NCBI GenBank assembly: GCA_000525675.1
Contig: CP002190.1
Location: 1,364,001 to 1,428,000, forward strand
Direction: 5' to 3'
Origin: Bdellovibrio bacteriovorus W
GTDB taxonomy: Bacteria > Bdellovibrionota > Bdellovibrionia > Bdellovibrionales > Bdellovibrionaceae
Length of the DNA stretch: 64,000 bases
Position numbers and translations under genes: made by a program. Under the pieces are notes generated by a model. It made no database searches, was not told the DNA's origin, and saw only the letters and a program-made list of their open reading frames with translations. Positions 1 through 9,128 of the stretch are shown here, one piece after another; within the stretch, counting starts at the first letter, position 1; each line of letters opens with the position of its first letter.

Positions 1-1068
<1,068 letters not shown>

Positions 1069-1335
1069 AAATTTTTTCTTCTTAAGTTTACTTAGGAAGA
1101 CTTCGTCTCAAAGAAACTTTTATTATTAAAAGCCTGAGACTAGTTCATTTGAATATCATCTTTAGACTTTGATATTTGGATAGAATGAAGAACTTGGGAC
1201 TAACCAAATTCGCTAAAAATCAACTAAATCAATCATTCGATTATCATTAAAATCGGCAACCTTGTTTGTATCAAGATCTTGCCAAAAGAACGAAAGGAAG
1301 TTAGCAAGACTTCCGACTTTGATTAATAAACGCTT

Positions 1336-1452
1336 TGCTGGTGTTTATAGCAGAGGGGCCACACCTGATCCCATTCCGAACTCAGAAGTTAAGTCCTCTT
1401 GCGGCGATGGTATTGCACGGGCAACTGTGTGGGAGAGTAGCACGACGCCAGC
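1336..1452 (+). rRNA. rrf: 5S ribosomal RNA
   Basis: About 117 nt with the conserved 5S core (CACACCTGATCCCATTCCGAACTC and GAAGTTAAG around 1361-1392). The ends TGCTGGTG and CGCCAGC pair to form helix I. It follows 23S after a spacer of about 270 nt, the normal rRNA operon order. The spacer has no tRNA and only a GTCTCA/TGAGAC stem (about 1105-1140) that could belong to the 23S processing structure. Confidence 0.95.
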
Positions 1453-1466
1453 TCTATTTTACTTAA

Positions 1467-1500
1467 AACCCGTTAACGAAAGTTAGCGGGTTTTTTTTTT
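1467..1500 (+). terminator. rRNA operon intrinsic terminator
   Basis: An 11-bp stem (AACCCGTTAAC with GTTAGCGGGTT, one G-U pair) closes a GAAA tetraloop and is followed by ten or more T. It lies 15 nt after 5S and is a strong rho-independent terminator for the rRNA operon. Confidence 0.93.
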
Positions 1501-1586
1501 GCCTAAATTCAAAAAAATAAATCTTAAAACTGAAGTTCGCTCTCTGTCTTTTTGGACTTGAGTTTATTTTCAGTCGGAGTAATTTC

Positions 1587-1883
1587 TTGTCTATGAAAAA
1601 GAACGTGGAGTTTTGTTCGGGCTGTGTGGTGAGAGCTTTTCACTCTGAAGAGCAGACAACATTCGAGACAAAGCAAAAATTTTTGAAAGAATTGAATGAA
1701 TCTCTTGCGACTTCTGCTGAAGAGGTTGCTTGGAGTCTTAGTTTCACGTCTTGCCAACGCTATTGTCCGGAAGGAAAGATCTCCACTCTGATTGAGCGAC
1801 AAATGCGAATTTCTCCTGCGAGCAGTGTTGAAGATCTAGCTCTTTTTCTCAATTCAAATATAAAGCGATTTGATTCTAAATAG
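1587..1883 (+). CDS. Small Cys-containing protein, possibly DUF1636 / thin ferredoxin-like
   Basis: A 98-residue protein with no signal peptide. It has an N-terminal CSGC motif (around residues 9-12) and a second pair in SCQRYCPEG (around 55-63). This spacing resembles small thioredoxin-like [2Fe-2S] or metal-binding proteins of the DUF1636 type, but the match is by eye and weak. The TTG start is chosen because GGAG at 1576-1579 lies 7 nt upstream; an ATG six bases later is the alternative. It sits alone between the rRNA operon and the SMR gene. Confidence 0.6.
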   Translation: MSMKKNVEFCSGCVVRAFHSEEQTTFETKQKFLKELNESLATSAEEVAWSLSFTSCQRYCPEGKISTLIERQMRISPASSVEDLALFLNSNIKRFDSK

Positions 1884-2023
1884 AAATCAATCTCAAAAAC
1901 GATTTATTGCGGATGGGCATACTGTCTCGCGTCTAAGTTGCTGATTTTTATCAGTTAATTCTCATTAGTCGAGTTGTATGGGATTTTTCTATGGCCTTGT
2001 GATACCATAATATATATCAAATA

Positions 2024-2109
2024 CGGGTGTTCCACCCGGTCGCTTTTTAAGTCTTTTTTGTCGAAGGTTCAAAAAAAGATCTCTCGGAAGATCATCCGGG
2101 CACGGGAAC
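2024..2109 (+). promoter_or_regulatory. Foldable 5' leader upstream of SMR gene (candidate attenuator or riboswitch)
   Basis: Two mutually exclusive folds are visible. A local hairpin CGGGTG-TTC-CACCCG (2024-2038) is followed by a T run at 2043-2047. Alternatively GTTCC (2029-2033) and CCCGG (2035-2039) pair with GGAAC (2105-2109) and CCGGG (2096-2100). Inside, CTTTTTTG/CAAAAAAG and GATCT/AGATC can form further stems. It does not match the guanidine-I, -II or -III consensus as I recall them. The first hairpin may simply be the terminator of the preceding small gene. Confidence 0.4.
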
Positions 2110-2161
2110 TAAAAATTTAACGGGAAGAAAGGAAATAGTCCATTACGAGACATGGTGTCTT

Positions 2162-2590
2162 ATGGCTTATGCATATCTTGCAGCCGCAATTTTATTCGAG
2201 GTCCTTGGTACAATAACAATGAAGTATTCAGAGGGATTCACAAAGGTGGTTCCAGTCATTCTAACTTTAGTATGTCATGGAATCTGCTTTGTGGCGCTCG
2301 CTGTAGCTTTGAAGTCTTTACCAGTATCAATGGTCTACGCCGTTTGGGCGGGGATCGGAACAGCAGCAATGGCTTTTGTGGGGTTGATGATTTTCAACGA
2401 ACCACTGCCAATTCAGAAGGTTCTAGCTACTTCTTTAATCGTTCTTGGAGTCGTACTTTTAAGTCTGTCTCCAGATAAAGATAAGAATGAAGCGCAGAAT
2501 GTTGTGAAGGCAGAGGCGACTCAAAAAGCTAATGTGCTTGATGATGCTGATGTAGCAGCCGCAATCTTAGCTCAGAGAAACTCTGGCTAA
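2162..2590 (+). CDS. Small multidrug resistance (SMR) family transporter, Qac/EmrE type
   Basis: A 142-residue inner-membrane protein with four hydrophobic segments. AILFEVLGTITMKYSEGFT matches the EmrE TM1 signature with the essential membrane glutamate (Glu13), and VYAVWAGIG matches the TM3 motif. This predicts proton-coupled export of cationic compounds (Qac subtype rather than a clear guanidinium exporter). EmrE-type proteins are about 110 residues. Here a charged tail of roughly 35 residues, rich in Ala, Asp and Lys, follows TM4. The Shine-Dalgarno site is weak, and the leader upstream can fold. Confidence 0.9.
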   Translation: MAYAYLAAAILFEVLGTITMKYSEGFTKVVPVILTLVCHGICFVALAVALKSLPVSMVYAVWAGIGTAAMAFVGLMIFNEPLPIQKVLATSLIVLGVVLLSLSPDKDKNEAQNVVKAEATQKANVLDDADVAAAILAQRNSG

Positions 2591-2650
2591 GAGCTTGGTT
2601 GGCTATAAAGCAAGACAAGATCTAAAAGTTAGATAGAAGTAGGGAAGTCT

Positions 2651-2683
2651 TCCCTTGGGCGAGTTATTAACTCATCCAAGGGA
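2651..2683. terminator. Long hairpin between convergent genes
   Basis: TCCCTTGG / CCAAGGGA forms an outer 8-bp stem, and GAGTT / AACTC an inner 5-bp stem with an ATT loop. It lies between the convergent SMR gene and the chalcone-isomerase-like gene. There is no strong T run, so termination is plausible but not certain. Confidence 0.5.
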
Positions 2684-2698
2684 ATGAGAATTTTGAGA

Positions 2699-3334
2699 CT
2701 ACTTTAGGATTTCTTTTTTCAAAGTCGCAACGCCATCGTCCGATGGTTTTCCTAACCAAATCGAGAAGATATTTTGAACAAATCCTTCGCTGCCTTTAAT
2801 TTGTGAAACATTTCCAGATGTTGTTTCATAGCTGATGCTTTCGCTGCCATCACTATTTTTAATCCCCAAAATTGTTAGGGCCTTGCCTGACTTGGCCTCT
2901 CCACCTTTAACAACAGATTCAAGGAATTGCTGAACAGAAGAGTCTTGAAGGTTTACCTTATTTGTTTCAAGTGCTTCTTTAAATGATTTTTGTACGTTTT
3001 CACTGTCCACATCTCTTAGGAAGTGGAGTTGAATAGCTATAGCTTTTTGATCTTTTACAGAAGAAAGAGCGTCCGCTTTTTTAAAGCTTTCTAGAGAAGA
3101 GACAAAGAGTTCGCCAACATAAACTTTTACATTCACAAAGACGACTTTCTTTGCACGAAGGCCTGCGCCCACAGCTTGCAAGTTCTGGGAAGTACCTTCG
3201 ATATCTGCTGTTGCTGATTTAGAAAGAGTTACTTTTTCTAAAGAACCACCAGCTTTGTCCGCATTAATCAGTGCAGCTTGAGCATTGAGTGAAAGACCAA
3301 GAAGTACAAAAGCAGAGAGCAAAGAACGTTTCAT
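2699..3334 (-). CDS. Exported chalcone isomerase-like protein
   Basis: A 211-residue protein with a clear signal peptide (about residues 1-20, ending NAQA). The core has the pattern GAGLRAKKVVFVNVKVYVGELF followed by an HFLRDV segment, typical of bacterial periplasmic chalcone-isomerase-like proteins (Chalcone_3 group). These proteins share the fold but usually have no known enzymatic role, so the function is unknown. It is monocistronic, and its 3' end meets the hairpin after the SMR gene. The family call is fairly good; no catalysis is implied. Confidence 0.75.
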   Translation of the reverse strand: MKRSLLSAFVLLGLSLNAQAALINADKAGGSLEKVTLSKSATADIEGTSQNLQAVGAGLRAKKVVFVNVKVYVGELFVSSLESFKKADALSSVKDQKAIAIQLHFLRDVDSENVQKSFKEALETNKVNLQDSSVQQFLESVVKGGEAKSGKALTILGIKNSDGSESISYETTSGNVSQIKGSEGFVQNIFSIWLGKPSDDGVATLKKEILK

Positions 3335-3491
3335 AAAGATATCCTTTCAGAGGTTCAAAGACTTTTGATGCCCTTTAAGGGTCTAAGGCAGCATTGCTCT
3401 TGTCAATGGAGAAAACTTCTCTTGTTCAAGGTGAGGCTCTCAATTATCATTTATTTACAACTTGAGACTGCATAGGCAAAAATTGAGGCGT

Positions 3492-4850
3492 ATGTTTAGG
3501 CAAAAACTGGAAGTGATTGTATTATCTGAAGGTTTATATCCAGACTTTCAGCAAAGACTTCAAGAGGTCTTTCAAAAATTTTATATCAATTCTCGATCAC
3601 TTTCGATCAGTGAGTTTCAAAGCTTGTCCCATTCTGAAAAACTTTGTCACCTAGTGATTCTGTCTCCATCTAACTCTAATGAAGAGCTAAGATCTTCTTG
3701 TGAAATCGTTTGGAAAGAACTTCCGACAGCTCTTGTTTTAGCGCCAGTTATGTGGGGCGAATTCGCGGAAGTCGCTAAGATGGCAGCGGATGGGCGATTG
3801 ATAGTCTTGCGTGAGTTTGATTTTTTTAAAACCATGAAGCTTGAATATATTGTCGGAACGCAAGTTCGCGGACGGTATTTCAAGTCGGGTGTTCAAGAGA
3901 TTTTCCCAATGAGCACGGTCCCATTTTCAGCCTATTTACCTTTAGCTCTGAATCAGAAATATCTTAAAGTGATTTCTGAAGGGGAAGTTCTAAGTGAGGG
4001 AAAGTATCAGAAGTTGATCGATCACCCCACAGCAGAGCACACGTTTTATATTCCTCTTCAACAAGCTGCCGACTACCGTGAGTATATTAACCAGTACTTC
4101 GATAAATCTGGTAAAGGATTTCAAAAAAGACTTAGGGCAAGTCTAATGACTTTGTTTAAAGATGTGAGTTTTCTGGTTTCCGTGAGCTTTAGCTATGTTC
4201 GTGATGAATCGTTGATTCAAAAACATATCCAACTTATCGAAGCAGAGTTGGAGAATACGTTTGAACTCTTTTTGAAAGAAGAAGATGTTTGGGAGGAAGT
4301 CTTAAGGCTTGCGAACGAAGATCTTGGTTTTTCGTACCCAGGATTTTTTGTGGGGATCTATGCCTCATTACTCAGTATTAAGCTTCAAGTCGGAATTCCA
4401 AAAGAGGTTTTTTGGGCGGGTGTTTTTGCGGACATTGGTGTGTACGATCTTCCAAAGGGGATTGTGGAAAAGTACTTCTTTGATAGGCAGAACCAATCCA
4501 TTGCAGATCTTGATAGTGATGATGAGTTCAGAAAGCACCCTACGCATTCTCTGAATCGGTTGATGTCCTTGTCTTCTCAATTCTCAGAAAATGTTAAAGC
4601 GATGGTCGTTAGTCATGAAGAGAGACATGATGAAAAAGGTTATCCACATCAGGTACCTCAGAAGGTTTTGCCTTTAGAGTCTCAGTTACTCGGCCTTGCA
4701 GCGCTTGTACATTACGAGAGTCAATCCACCTTGAAAATAACAAAAACAAGCTTTCGCTTTATGCGTGAAAAAATATGGCAGACGGAGATAGAGCAGAAAA
4801 AACGATTCTCTGAAGTTTTTTTGCAGAAAGTGGCATCAGCCCTCGTTTAG
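3492..4850 (+). CDS. Degenerate HD-GYP domain protein with receiver-like N terminus
   Basis: A 452-residue cytoplasmic signalling protein. Residues about 1-130 look like a worn response-regulator fold (LEVIVLSEG, then HLVILSPS). A segment at about 142-203 is shared with the two other HD-GYP proteins in this window. The C-terminal half aligns with HD-GYP: FADIGVYDLP replaces xHDIGKIGxP, so the metal-ligand His of HD is Ala. HP (about 349) and HEERHDEKGYP (375-385) are kept. c-di-GMP hydrolysis is therefore unlikely; binding or protein interaction is possible. The ATG at 3492 is chosen over a TTG 30 bases upstream because the first beta strand begins right after it. Confidence 0.78.
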   Translation: MFRQKLEVIVLSEGLYPDFQQRLQEVFQKFYINSRSLSISEFQSLSHSEKLCHLVILSPSNSNEELRSSCEIVWKELPTALVLAPVMWGEFAEVAKMAADGRLIVLREFDFFKTMKLEYIVGTQVRGRYFKSGVQEIFPMSTVPFSAYLPLALNQKYLKVISEGEVLSEGKYQKLIDHPTAEHTFYIPLQQAADYREYINQYFDKSGKGFQKRLRASLMTLFKDVSFLVSVSFSYVRDESLIQKHIQLIEAELENTFELFLKEEDVWEEVLRLANEDLGFSYPGFFVGIYASLLSIKLQVGIPKEVFWAGVFADIGVYDLPKGIVEKYFFDRQNQSIADLDSDDEFRKHPTHSLNRLMSLSSQFSENVKAMVVSHEERHDEKGYPHQVPQKVLPLESQLLGLAALVHYESQSTLKITKTSFRFMREKIWQTEIEQKKRFSEVFLQKVASALV

Positions 4851-5047
4851 TTTCAGTAAAACGATCAAAGGGCTGTTCGGCTTTTAGATTGCGTGAATGC
4901 ATATAGTCTTCTCCTGCGCATTGACACCCCAAGTAAGTCTGAAAATACCTTTGCCCGAACGAGCGTAATTTCATTTAATAATCGCTGAAATATTTAAAAA
5001 GAATCTCAGAATGGAGACTTTTTAAGAATCACTTGAAGGGGTCGTAA

Positions 5048-5536
5048 ATGACTAAGTTTTTAGCATCTTGTTTTGTTGTCATGGGATTACTAATCGGTAC
5101 ATCGGTGCAAGCGAAGGAATTAAGCAATCGCTTGGGCGTTGGTGTGAAGAAAAATGCGACCTTGGATCTTCCGGAGTTAGCGATGGTTTATCACTTCGCT
5201 CCAGATTTATCAGTGGCTGCAGGGCTTGGAATTGATACAGAGAAAGATCAATCTAAATTTACTTTCAATGCAGGAGTTCGCCGTATTGTTTTCAAAGAAG
5301 AAAACATGAATTTCTACATGGGAGGATCTCTTGGTCTGGCGAATTTTGAAACATCAGGAGATAAGCAATCTGGTTTTGAATTAAATGCTCTTTTCGGAGC
5401 TGAGTTTTTTCTTCCAGGCTTAGACTCTCTTGCATTTACTTTTGAAGGTGGTGTGGGAATTCTTTCTGCCGACAATGTTCGCTTCCGCACAATTGCAGGT
5501 GGCCCATTTAATGCCGGAATTATTTTCTATTTCTAA
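5048..5536 (+). CDS. Exported small outer-membrane barrel-like protein
   Basis: A 162-residue protein with a signal peptide (about residues 1-22, ending VQA). Alternating hydrophobic/polar strands (for example FTFNAGVRRIVF, NFYMGGSLGLANF, LAFTFEGGVGIL) and a C-terminal aromatic residue (IIFYF) suggest an outer-membrane beta barrel. The Shine-Dalgarno AAGGGG is well placed. It is followed 12 nt later by ridA, so they may be cotranscribed. No specific family is recognised. Confidence 0.68.
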   Translation: MTKFLASCFVVMGLLIGTSVQAKELSNRLGVGVKKNATLDLPELAMVYHFAPDLSVAAGLGIDTEKDQSKFTFNAGVRRIVFKEENMNFYMGGSLGLANFETSGDKQSGFELNALFGAEFFLPGLDSLAFTFEGGVGILSADNVRFRTIAGGPFNAGIIFYF

Positions 5537-5548
5537 GAGGTTATTAAA

Positions 5549-5926
5549 ATGAAAAAAATTATTAGCACTGAAAATGCACCAAAGGCGATCGGCCCATACT
5601 CTCAAGCAATTCAAATGGGTGACTTTGTTTTTTGTTCTGGGCAAGTAGCTCTGAATCCACAAACAGGTGAAGTATTCACAGGTGACATCCGCATTCAAAC
5701 AGAAATGGTTATGAAAAACGTAACATCTGTTTTAGAAGCAGCAGGCTTGAATCTTTCTAATATCGTTAAGACGACAATCTTCTTAACTAGCATGAATGAT
5801 TTCGCAGCTGTGAATGAAGCCTATGGGAAATTCTTTACAGAAGCTCCACCGGCTCGTTCGACCGTAGCAGTTGCTGGCTTACCTCGTGGTGTGAACGTGG
5901 AGATTGAAGTCATTGCCCATCGCTAA
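5549..5926 (+). CDS. ridA: RidA family reactive enamine/imine deaminase
   Basis: 125 residues, full length for RidA. Signature segments include the N-terminal APKAIGPYSQAI, FCSGQVALNP, and PPARSTVAVAGLPRG with the conserved arginine (Arg103 region) that binds the carboxylate of 2-aminoacrylate-type intermediates, and a C-terminal EIEVIAHR. RidA hydrolyses reactive enamines made by PLP enzymes such as threonine dehydratase, protecting other PLP enzymes in the cytoplasm. The next gene overlaps its 3' end. Confidence 0.95.
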   Translation: MKKIISTENAPKAIGPYSQAIQMGDFVFCSGQVALNPQTGEVFTGDIRIQTEMVMKNVTSVLEAAGLNLSNIVKTTIFLTSMNDFAAVNEAYGKFFTEAPPARSTVAVAGLPRGVNVEIEVIAHR

Positions 5927-6488
5927 GACTTTCATAAAGTCTAAACTGTTCTGGGCTCTTGTTTTATTAACAGGAGTCCTGACTTATAAATTTTTTGATG
6001 AGTATAAAAAAGTCAAAAAAGAACCTCTTCAGTCTTGGGTTAAAACGAGTACGGCAGACTGTGCTGTAGTCTTAACCGGAGGGGCGGGGAGAGTGCGCGA
6101 AGGTTTTGATTTACTGGCCAATCAAAACGTGAAGAAATTAGTTATTTCTGGTGTCTATGCCAATGCAAGACTTCGCGAAATTATGCCAGTGTGGTCCTTC
6201 TACGGAAACCTTTCAGAGAATGATGTCGTTTTAGATCGAAGATCAGAAACAACTTATGGCAATGCTCAGCAGAGTCTGCCTATTGTTGAAGCTCTGAAGT
6301 GTCGAGATATTCTTCTTGTGACATCTCGACTGCACATGTACCGCTCGTATAAAACTTTTCGAGCCGCCTATCCAGAAAGCATCTACATCAAGCGCCATGC
6401 GATTATTGGCAGTCGCTTTGAATCCTCATCTTGGGAAATGTATTTCGAGGCTATGAAGTCTCTTTTCTATTCTCTTTGGGCTTATTAG
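5913..6488 (+). CDS. YdcF/SanA/ElyC-like (DUF218) membrane protein
   Basis: About 192 residues. It begins with an N-terminal membrane anchor (LFWALVLLTGVLTYKFF). The DUF218 core follows: CAVVLTGGAGRVREGFDLL, KLVISGV, then the RRSETTYGNAQQ motif and LLVTSRLHMYRS. Family members such as SanA and ElyC act at the envelope in vancomycin sensitivity or peptidoglycan precursor metabolism; the reaction is unknown. It overlaps ridA. The TTG at 5913 is preferred because GGAG lies 10 nt upstream; a TTG at 5904 is also possible. Confidence 0.82.
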   Translation: MPIAKTFIKSKLFWALVLLTGVLTYKFFDEYKKVKKEPLQSWVKTSTADCAVVLTGGAGRVREGFDLLANQNVKKLVISGVYANARLREIMPVWSFYGNLSENDVVLDRRSETTYGNAQQSLPIVEALKCRDILLVTSRLHMYRSYKTFRAAYPESIYIKRHAIIGSRFESSSWEMYFEAMKSLFYSLWAY

Positions 6489-6585
6489 TCTGATTTTACC
6501 TATTATATCCCCTTAAAACTCGACCTTTGGCAGATGTGTCCTTTGCAGCCCGATCCGATAAGTCATTCGAAGAAGGAAGCAAAGA

Positions 6586-7413
6586 ATGTCAGCCTTTTTA
6601 GGGACTGTTGATAATTTGGGGAGATACGTAACGAAGCATGCGATGTACACATTGCATGTGATGTCGTTGGCTTATCTGTCCATTCGCGCTACAGTGACTG
6701 ATAAAGCTCAAGGCTTCCGTCAAATTCTTCAAGTCATCTCCGCACAAATTTATTTTACTGGATGGCAAGCGCTTCCTCTGATCTCTAGCTTAGGTTTGGG
6801 GGTTGGAGCATTGATGATCTTGCAATCGCAAGCCAATTTAAGCCTTATGGGCGGCACTCACATGCTCGGTTCATTTCTGATTCTGATGATTCTGAGAGAG
6901 GCGGGGCCTCTTTTAGTGGCTTTGGTGGTGATTGCGCGTTCAGGAACCGCAGTGGCGTCTGAACTTGGAAACATGCGCGCCAATCGAGAGATCGAAGCTC
7001 TTGAAGTAATGGGTATTAATCCACTGAGCTACATCGTCTTTCCTCGTCTGATCGGCGGGGTGATCAGCGTTCTATGTCTGGCGTTTTATTTTAATCTGAT
7101 TGCTCTTGTTGGTGGCTTCTTTGTGACACGTTTTCTACAAGATCTTTCTTTTGAGTTCTATGCAGATTCTCTTTTACGCTCTATTGCGGCTGCTGATATA
7201 GCCGTTTTCTTTTTGAAGAACACTTTTAGTGGAATCATTATATTTGCAGTTTCTTGTTTTCAAGGATTGTCAGTAAAGCGCAGTCATCATGAAGTTCCTC
7301 AAGTAACCACTCTTGCGGTAGTTCACAGTATTATTTTTGTACTTATTTTTAATATTTTTATTTCAGCTTTGTTTTATATGCAGCAACTCAGAAACTTAGG
7401 AGTGATCTCATGA
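6586..7413 (+). CDS. mlaE: MlaE-type ABC permease (lipid transport)
   Basis: 275 residues with several membrane helices. The segment LREAGPLLVALVVIARSGTAVASELGNMRANREIEALEVMG is the diagnostic MlaE permease motif (split here for clarity: LREAGPLL, ARSGTAVASELG, EIEALEVMG). MlaE sits in the inner membrane and works with MlaF ATPase and an MCE protein (MlaD) to move phospholipids between inner and outer membranes. It overlaps the ATPase gene by 4 bases (ATGA), so translation is coupled. Good Shine-Dalgarno (GGAAG). Confidence 0.93.
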   Translation: MSAFLGTVDNLGRYVTKHAMYTLHVMSLAYLSIRATVTDKAQGFRQILQVISAQIYFTGWQALPLISSLGLGVGALMILQSQANLSLMGGTHMLGSFLILMILREAGPLLVALVVIARSGTAVASELGNMRANREIEALEVMGINPLSYIVFPRLIGGVISVLCLAFYFNLIALVGGFFVTRFLQDLSFEFYADSLLRSIAAADIAVFFLKNTFSGIIIFAVSCFQGLSVKRSHHEVPQVTTLAVVHSIIFVLIFNIFISALFYMQQLRNLGVIS

Positions 7414-8120
7414 AAATCGAGAGTCTTAGATTCGAGCACGTCACATTTAATCACGAAGGACATGATCCTGTTGTCTTCAATGTGGAATTTGATTTCCCTA
7501 TGAATGAAATCCTTTGGGTGAAGGCCGAAGAGGGCGCGGGAAAGAGTTCGCTTCTGCAAATTCTAGCAGGTCTGCAAATTCCTCAGTCGGGGAGATATCT
7601 CATCAACGGCGAAAATGTGGTGGATATGACATTTGAAGAGTTTCTGCCGTACAGATTGAATGTCGGTTACTCTTTTGATTATGGTGGACTTTTAAATAAT
7701 AAATCGATTTACGATAATCTTGTTTTGCCACTTCTGTATCATAAAATTTTAGAGCCGAAAGAGGCTGAGCTCAGAGTGCGAGAGTTGCTAAAGGAATTTT
7801 CCTTAGAGCAATTTGCTGATAACTTGCCGGCGCATGTGCCGGGGCGAGTACGTAAGCTGGCTTGTCTTTTAAGAGCTGTTGTTACGCGTCCTCAAGTTTT
7901 ACTCTTAGACGACCCAAGTGTGGGGCTTGGTCAGGACAGTATTTATACGTTTGCTGATCACTTGCATAAATTGCGTGAGCAGGGGTTCTGTCAGCATGTG
8001 TTTATATGCTCTTATGATGATAAGTTCATGAACTTGTTCCAATACCAAATGCTACACCTTGATGATGGACAGATTTATTATCAAGCGATCGATCCAATGA
8101 AAAGAGTTGTGCATCTATGA
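7410..8120 (+). CDS. MlaF-like ABC ATPase with degenerate motifs
   Basis: 236 residues, and its place in the operon marks it as the MlaF partner. Most nucleotide-binding motifs are altered. Walker A is AEEGAGKSS (39-47; first Gly lost, Lys kept). The Q-loop region reads YSFDYGGLL with no Gln (about 88-94). The ABC signature LSGGQ is VPGRVRK (143-149). Walker B ends LLLDDP, with Asp in place of the catalytic Glu (168). The H-loop His is Tyr (SYDDKF, about 202). ATP binding may remain, but hydrolysis by the standard mechanism looks impaired. It overlaps both neighbours by 4 bases. Confidence 0.85.
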   Translation: MKIESLRFEHVTFNHEGHDPVVFNVEFDFPMNEILWVKAEEGAGKSSLLQILAGLQIPQSGRYLINGENVVDMTFEEFLPYRLNVGYSFDYGGLLNNKSIYDNLVLPLLYHKILEPKEAELRVRELLKEFSLEQFADNLPAHVPGRVRKLACLLRAVVTRPQVLLLDDPSVGLGQDSIYTFADHLHKLREQGFCQHVFICSYDDKFMNLFQYQMLHLDDGQIYYQAIDPMKRVVHL

Positions 8121-9082
8121 GAAAGATCAAGGTCTCAAAATTTGAGCGCGTTGCTGGGGTCTTTGTTTTGGGAGCCTTGATTGGATTCGTGGGTGTATTT
8201 TCGTTGTCAGCCTTGAAGCAAGGTTGGTTTGAGCGGAAGGTTCATTACTCCACAACCTTTGAGAACGCCGATGGTGTCTATCAGGGCAGTACAGTTTTGA
8301 TTGCCGGCTTGAAAGCTGGCGCCGTTGAAGAGGTTCGCCTGGACTCTAAGAATCGCATTCATGTGGATTTTTATGTTTTGGGCCGATTCGAGGAAAAGAT
8401 CCGCGAAAACAGTGTTGTGCAACTTACTAGGCCCTTTGTGATTGGGGACCGAGTTCTTGAGGTCTCTTTGGGGAACGATGACTTGCCACTCTTGAAGCCG
8501 GATTCTCACATTGCTTCACATGAGAGCATGGACTTGATGTCCTTAATGAGTGGCAAAAATTTAAATGCCTACTTAGAAAGACTGACAAAAACTTTAGAGA
8601 GTATTCATGTGGTCATGGATGCCTTTGCGGATAAGAGTCGCGCTGAAAACTTCGTAAAAATCTTTGATAGAATTGATCCACTGATGGTGAATCTGAACGC
8701 CATGGCCGTAGACATGACAAAACTATCTCGTCAGGCAACAAAGGATGATGGAGTTCGACATCTTATTCAAAACTTAGCCGTAACCAGTGGCGAGTTGAAT
8801 CGCGTTCTGCCAGAGCTTAATAGGCAAAATCCCGAGCTTGCTAAGGATCTTGCTATGATCACAAAGGACCTTTCTAAGGTCACGAGAGCCCTAGGGCCCG
8901 CCTTCCAGTCAGTGGAGCAAGATTTGCCAGGGGCAAGTCAGCGCCTTGTGGAAACCTTGAATGAGACTGTTGTTGTTCTTAAAGCCATGCAGAAGAGCTT
9001 TTTCATGAAGTCCAATGTCCGTGAGGTTTTGGAGGAAGAAACTCAACGCTTGCCAGCAGGGCAAAAAACAAAGAGTCCCTAA
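8117..9082 (+). CDS. MCE-domain (MlaD-like) lipid-transport protein
   Basis: 321 residues. An N-terminal membrane anchor (about residues 12-32, VFVLGALIGFVGVFSLSAL) is followed by a single MCE domain: YSTTFENADGVYQGSTVLIAG and VEEVRLDSKNRIHVDF. A long helical C-terminal region follows, ending with a charged tail. It should sit in the periplasm as a ring on the MlaE permease and carry lipids. Its ATGA start overlaps the ATPase stop. A gap of 46 nt separates it from the LolC/E-like gene. Confidence 0.9.
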   Translation: MRKIKVSKFERVAGVFVLGALIGFVGVFSLSALKQGWFERKVHYSTTFENADGVYQGSTVLIAGLKAGAVEEVRLDSKNRIHVDFYVLGRFEEKIRENSVVQLTRPFVIGDRVLEVSLGNDDLPLLKPDSHIASHESMDLMSLMSGKNLNAYLERLTKTLESIHVVMDAFADKSRAENFVKIFDRIDPLMVNLNAMAVDMTKLSRQATKDDGVRHLIQNLAVTSGELNRVLPELNRQNPELAKDLAMITKDLSKVTRALGPAFQSVEQDLPGASQRLVETLNETVVVLKAMQKSFFMKSNVREVLEEETQRLPAGQKTKSP

Positions 9083-9128
9083 ACCTGTAAATGCTTGAAA
9101 CCTGCCCCAGAAATTTTATGATGGGGAC

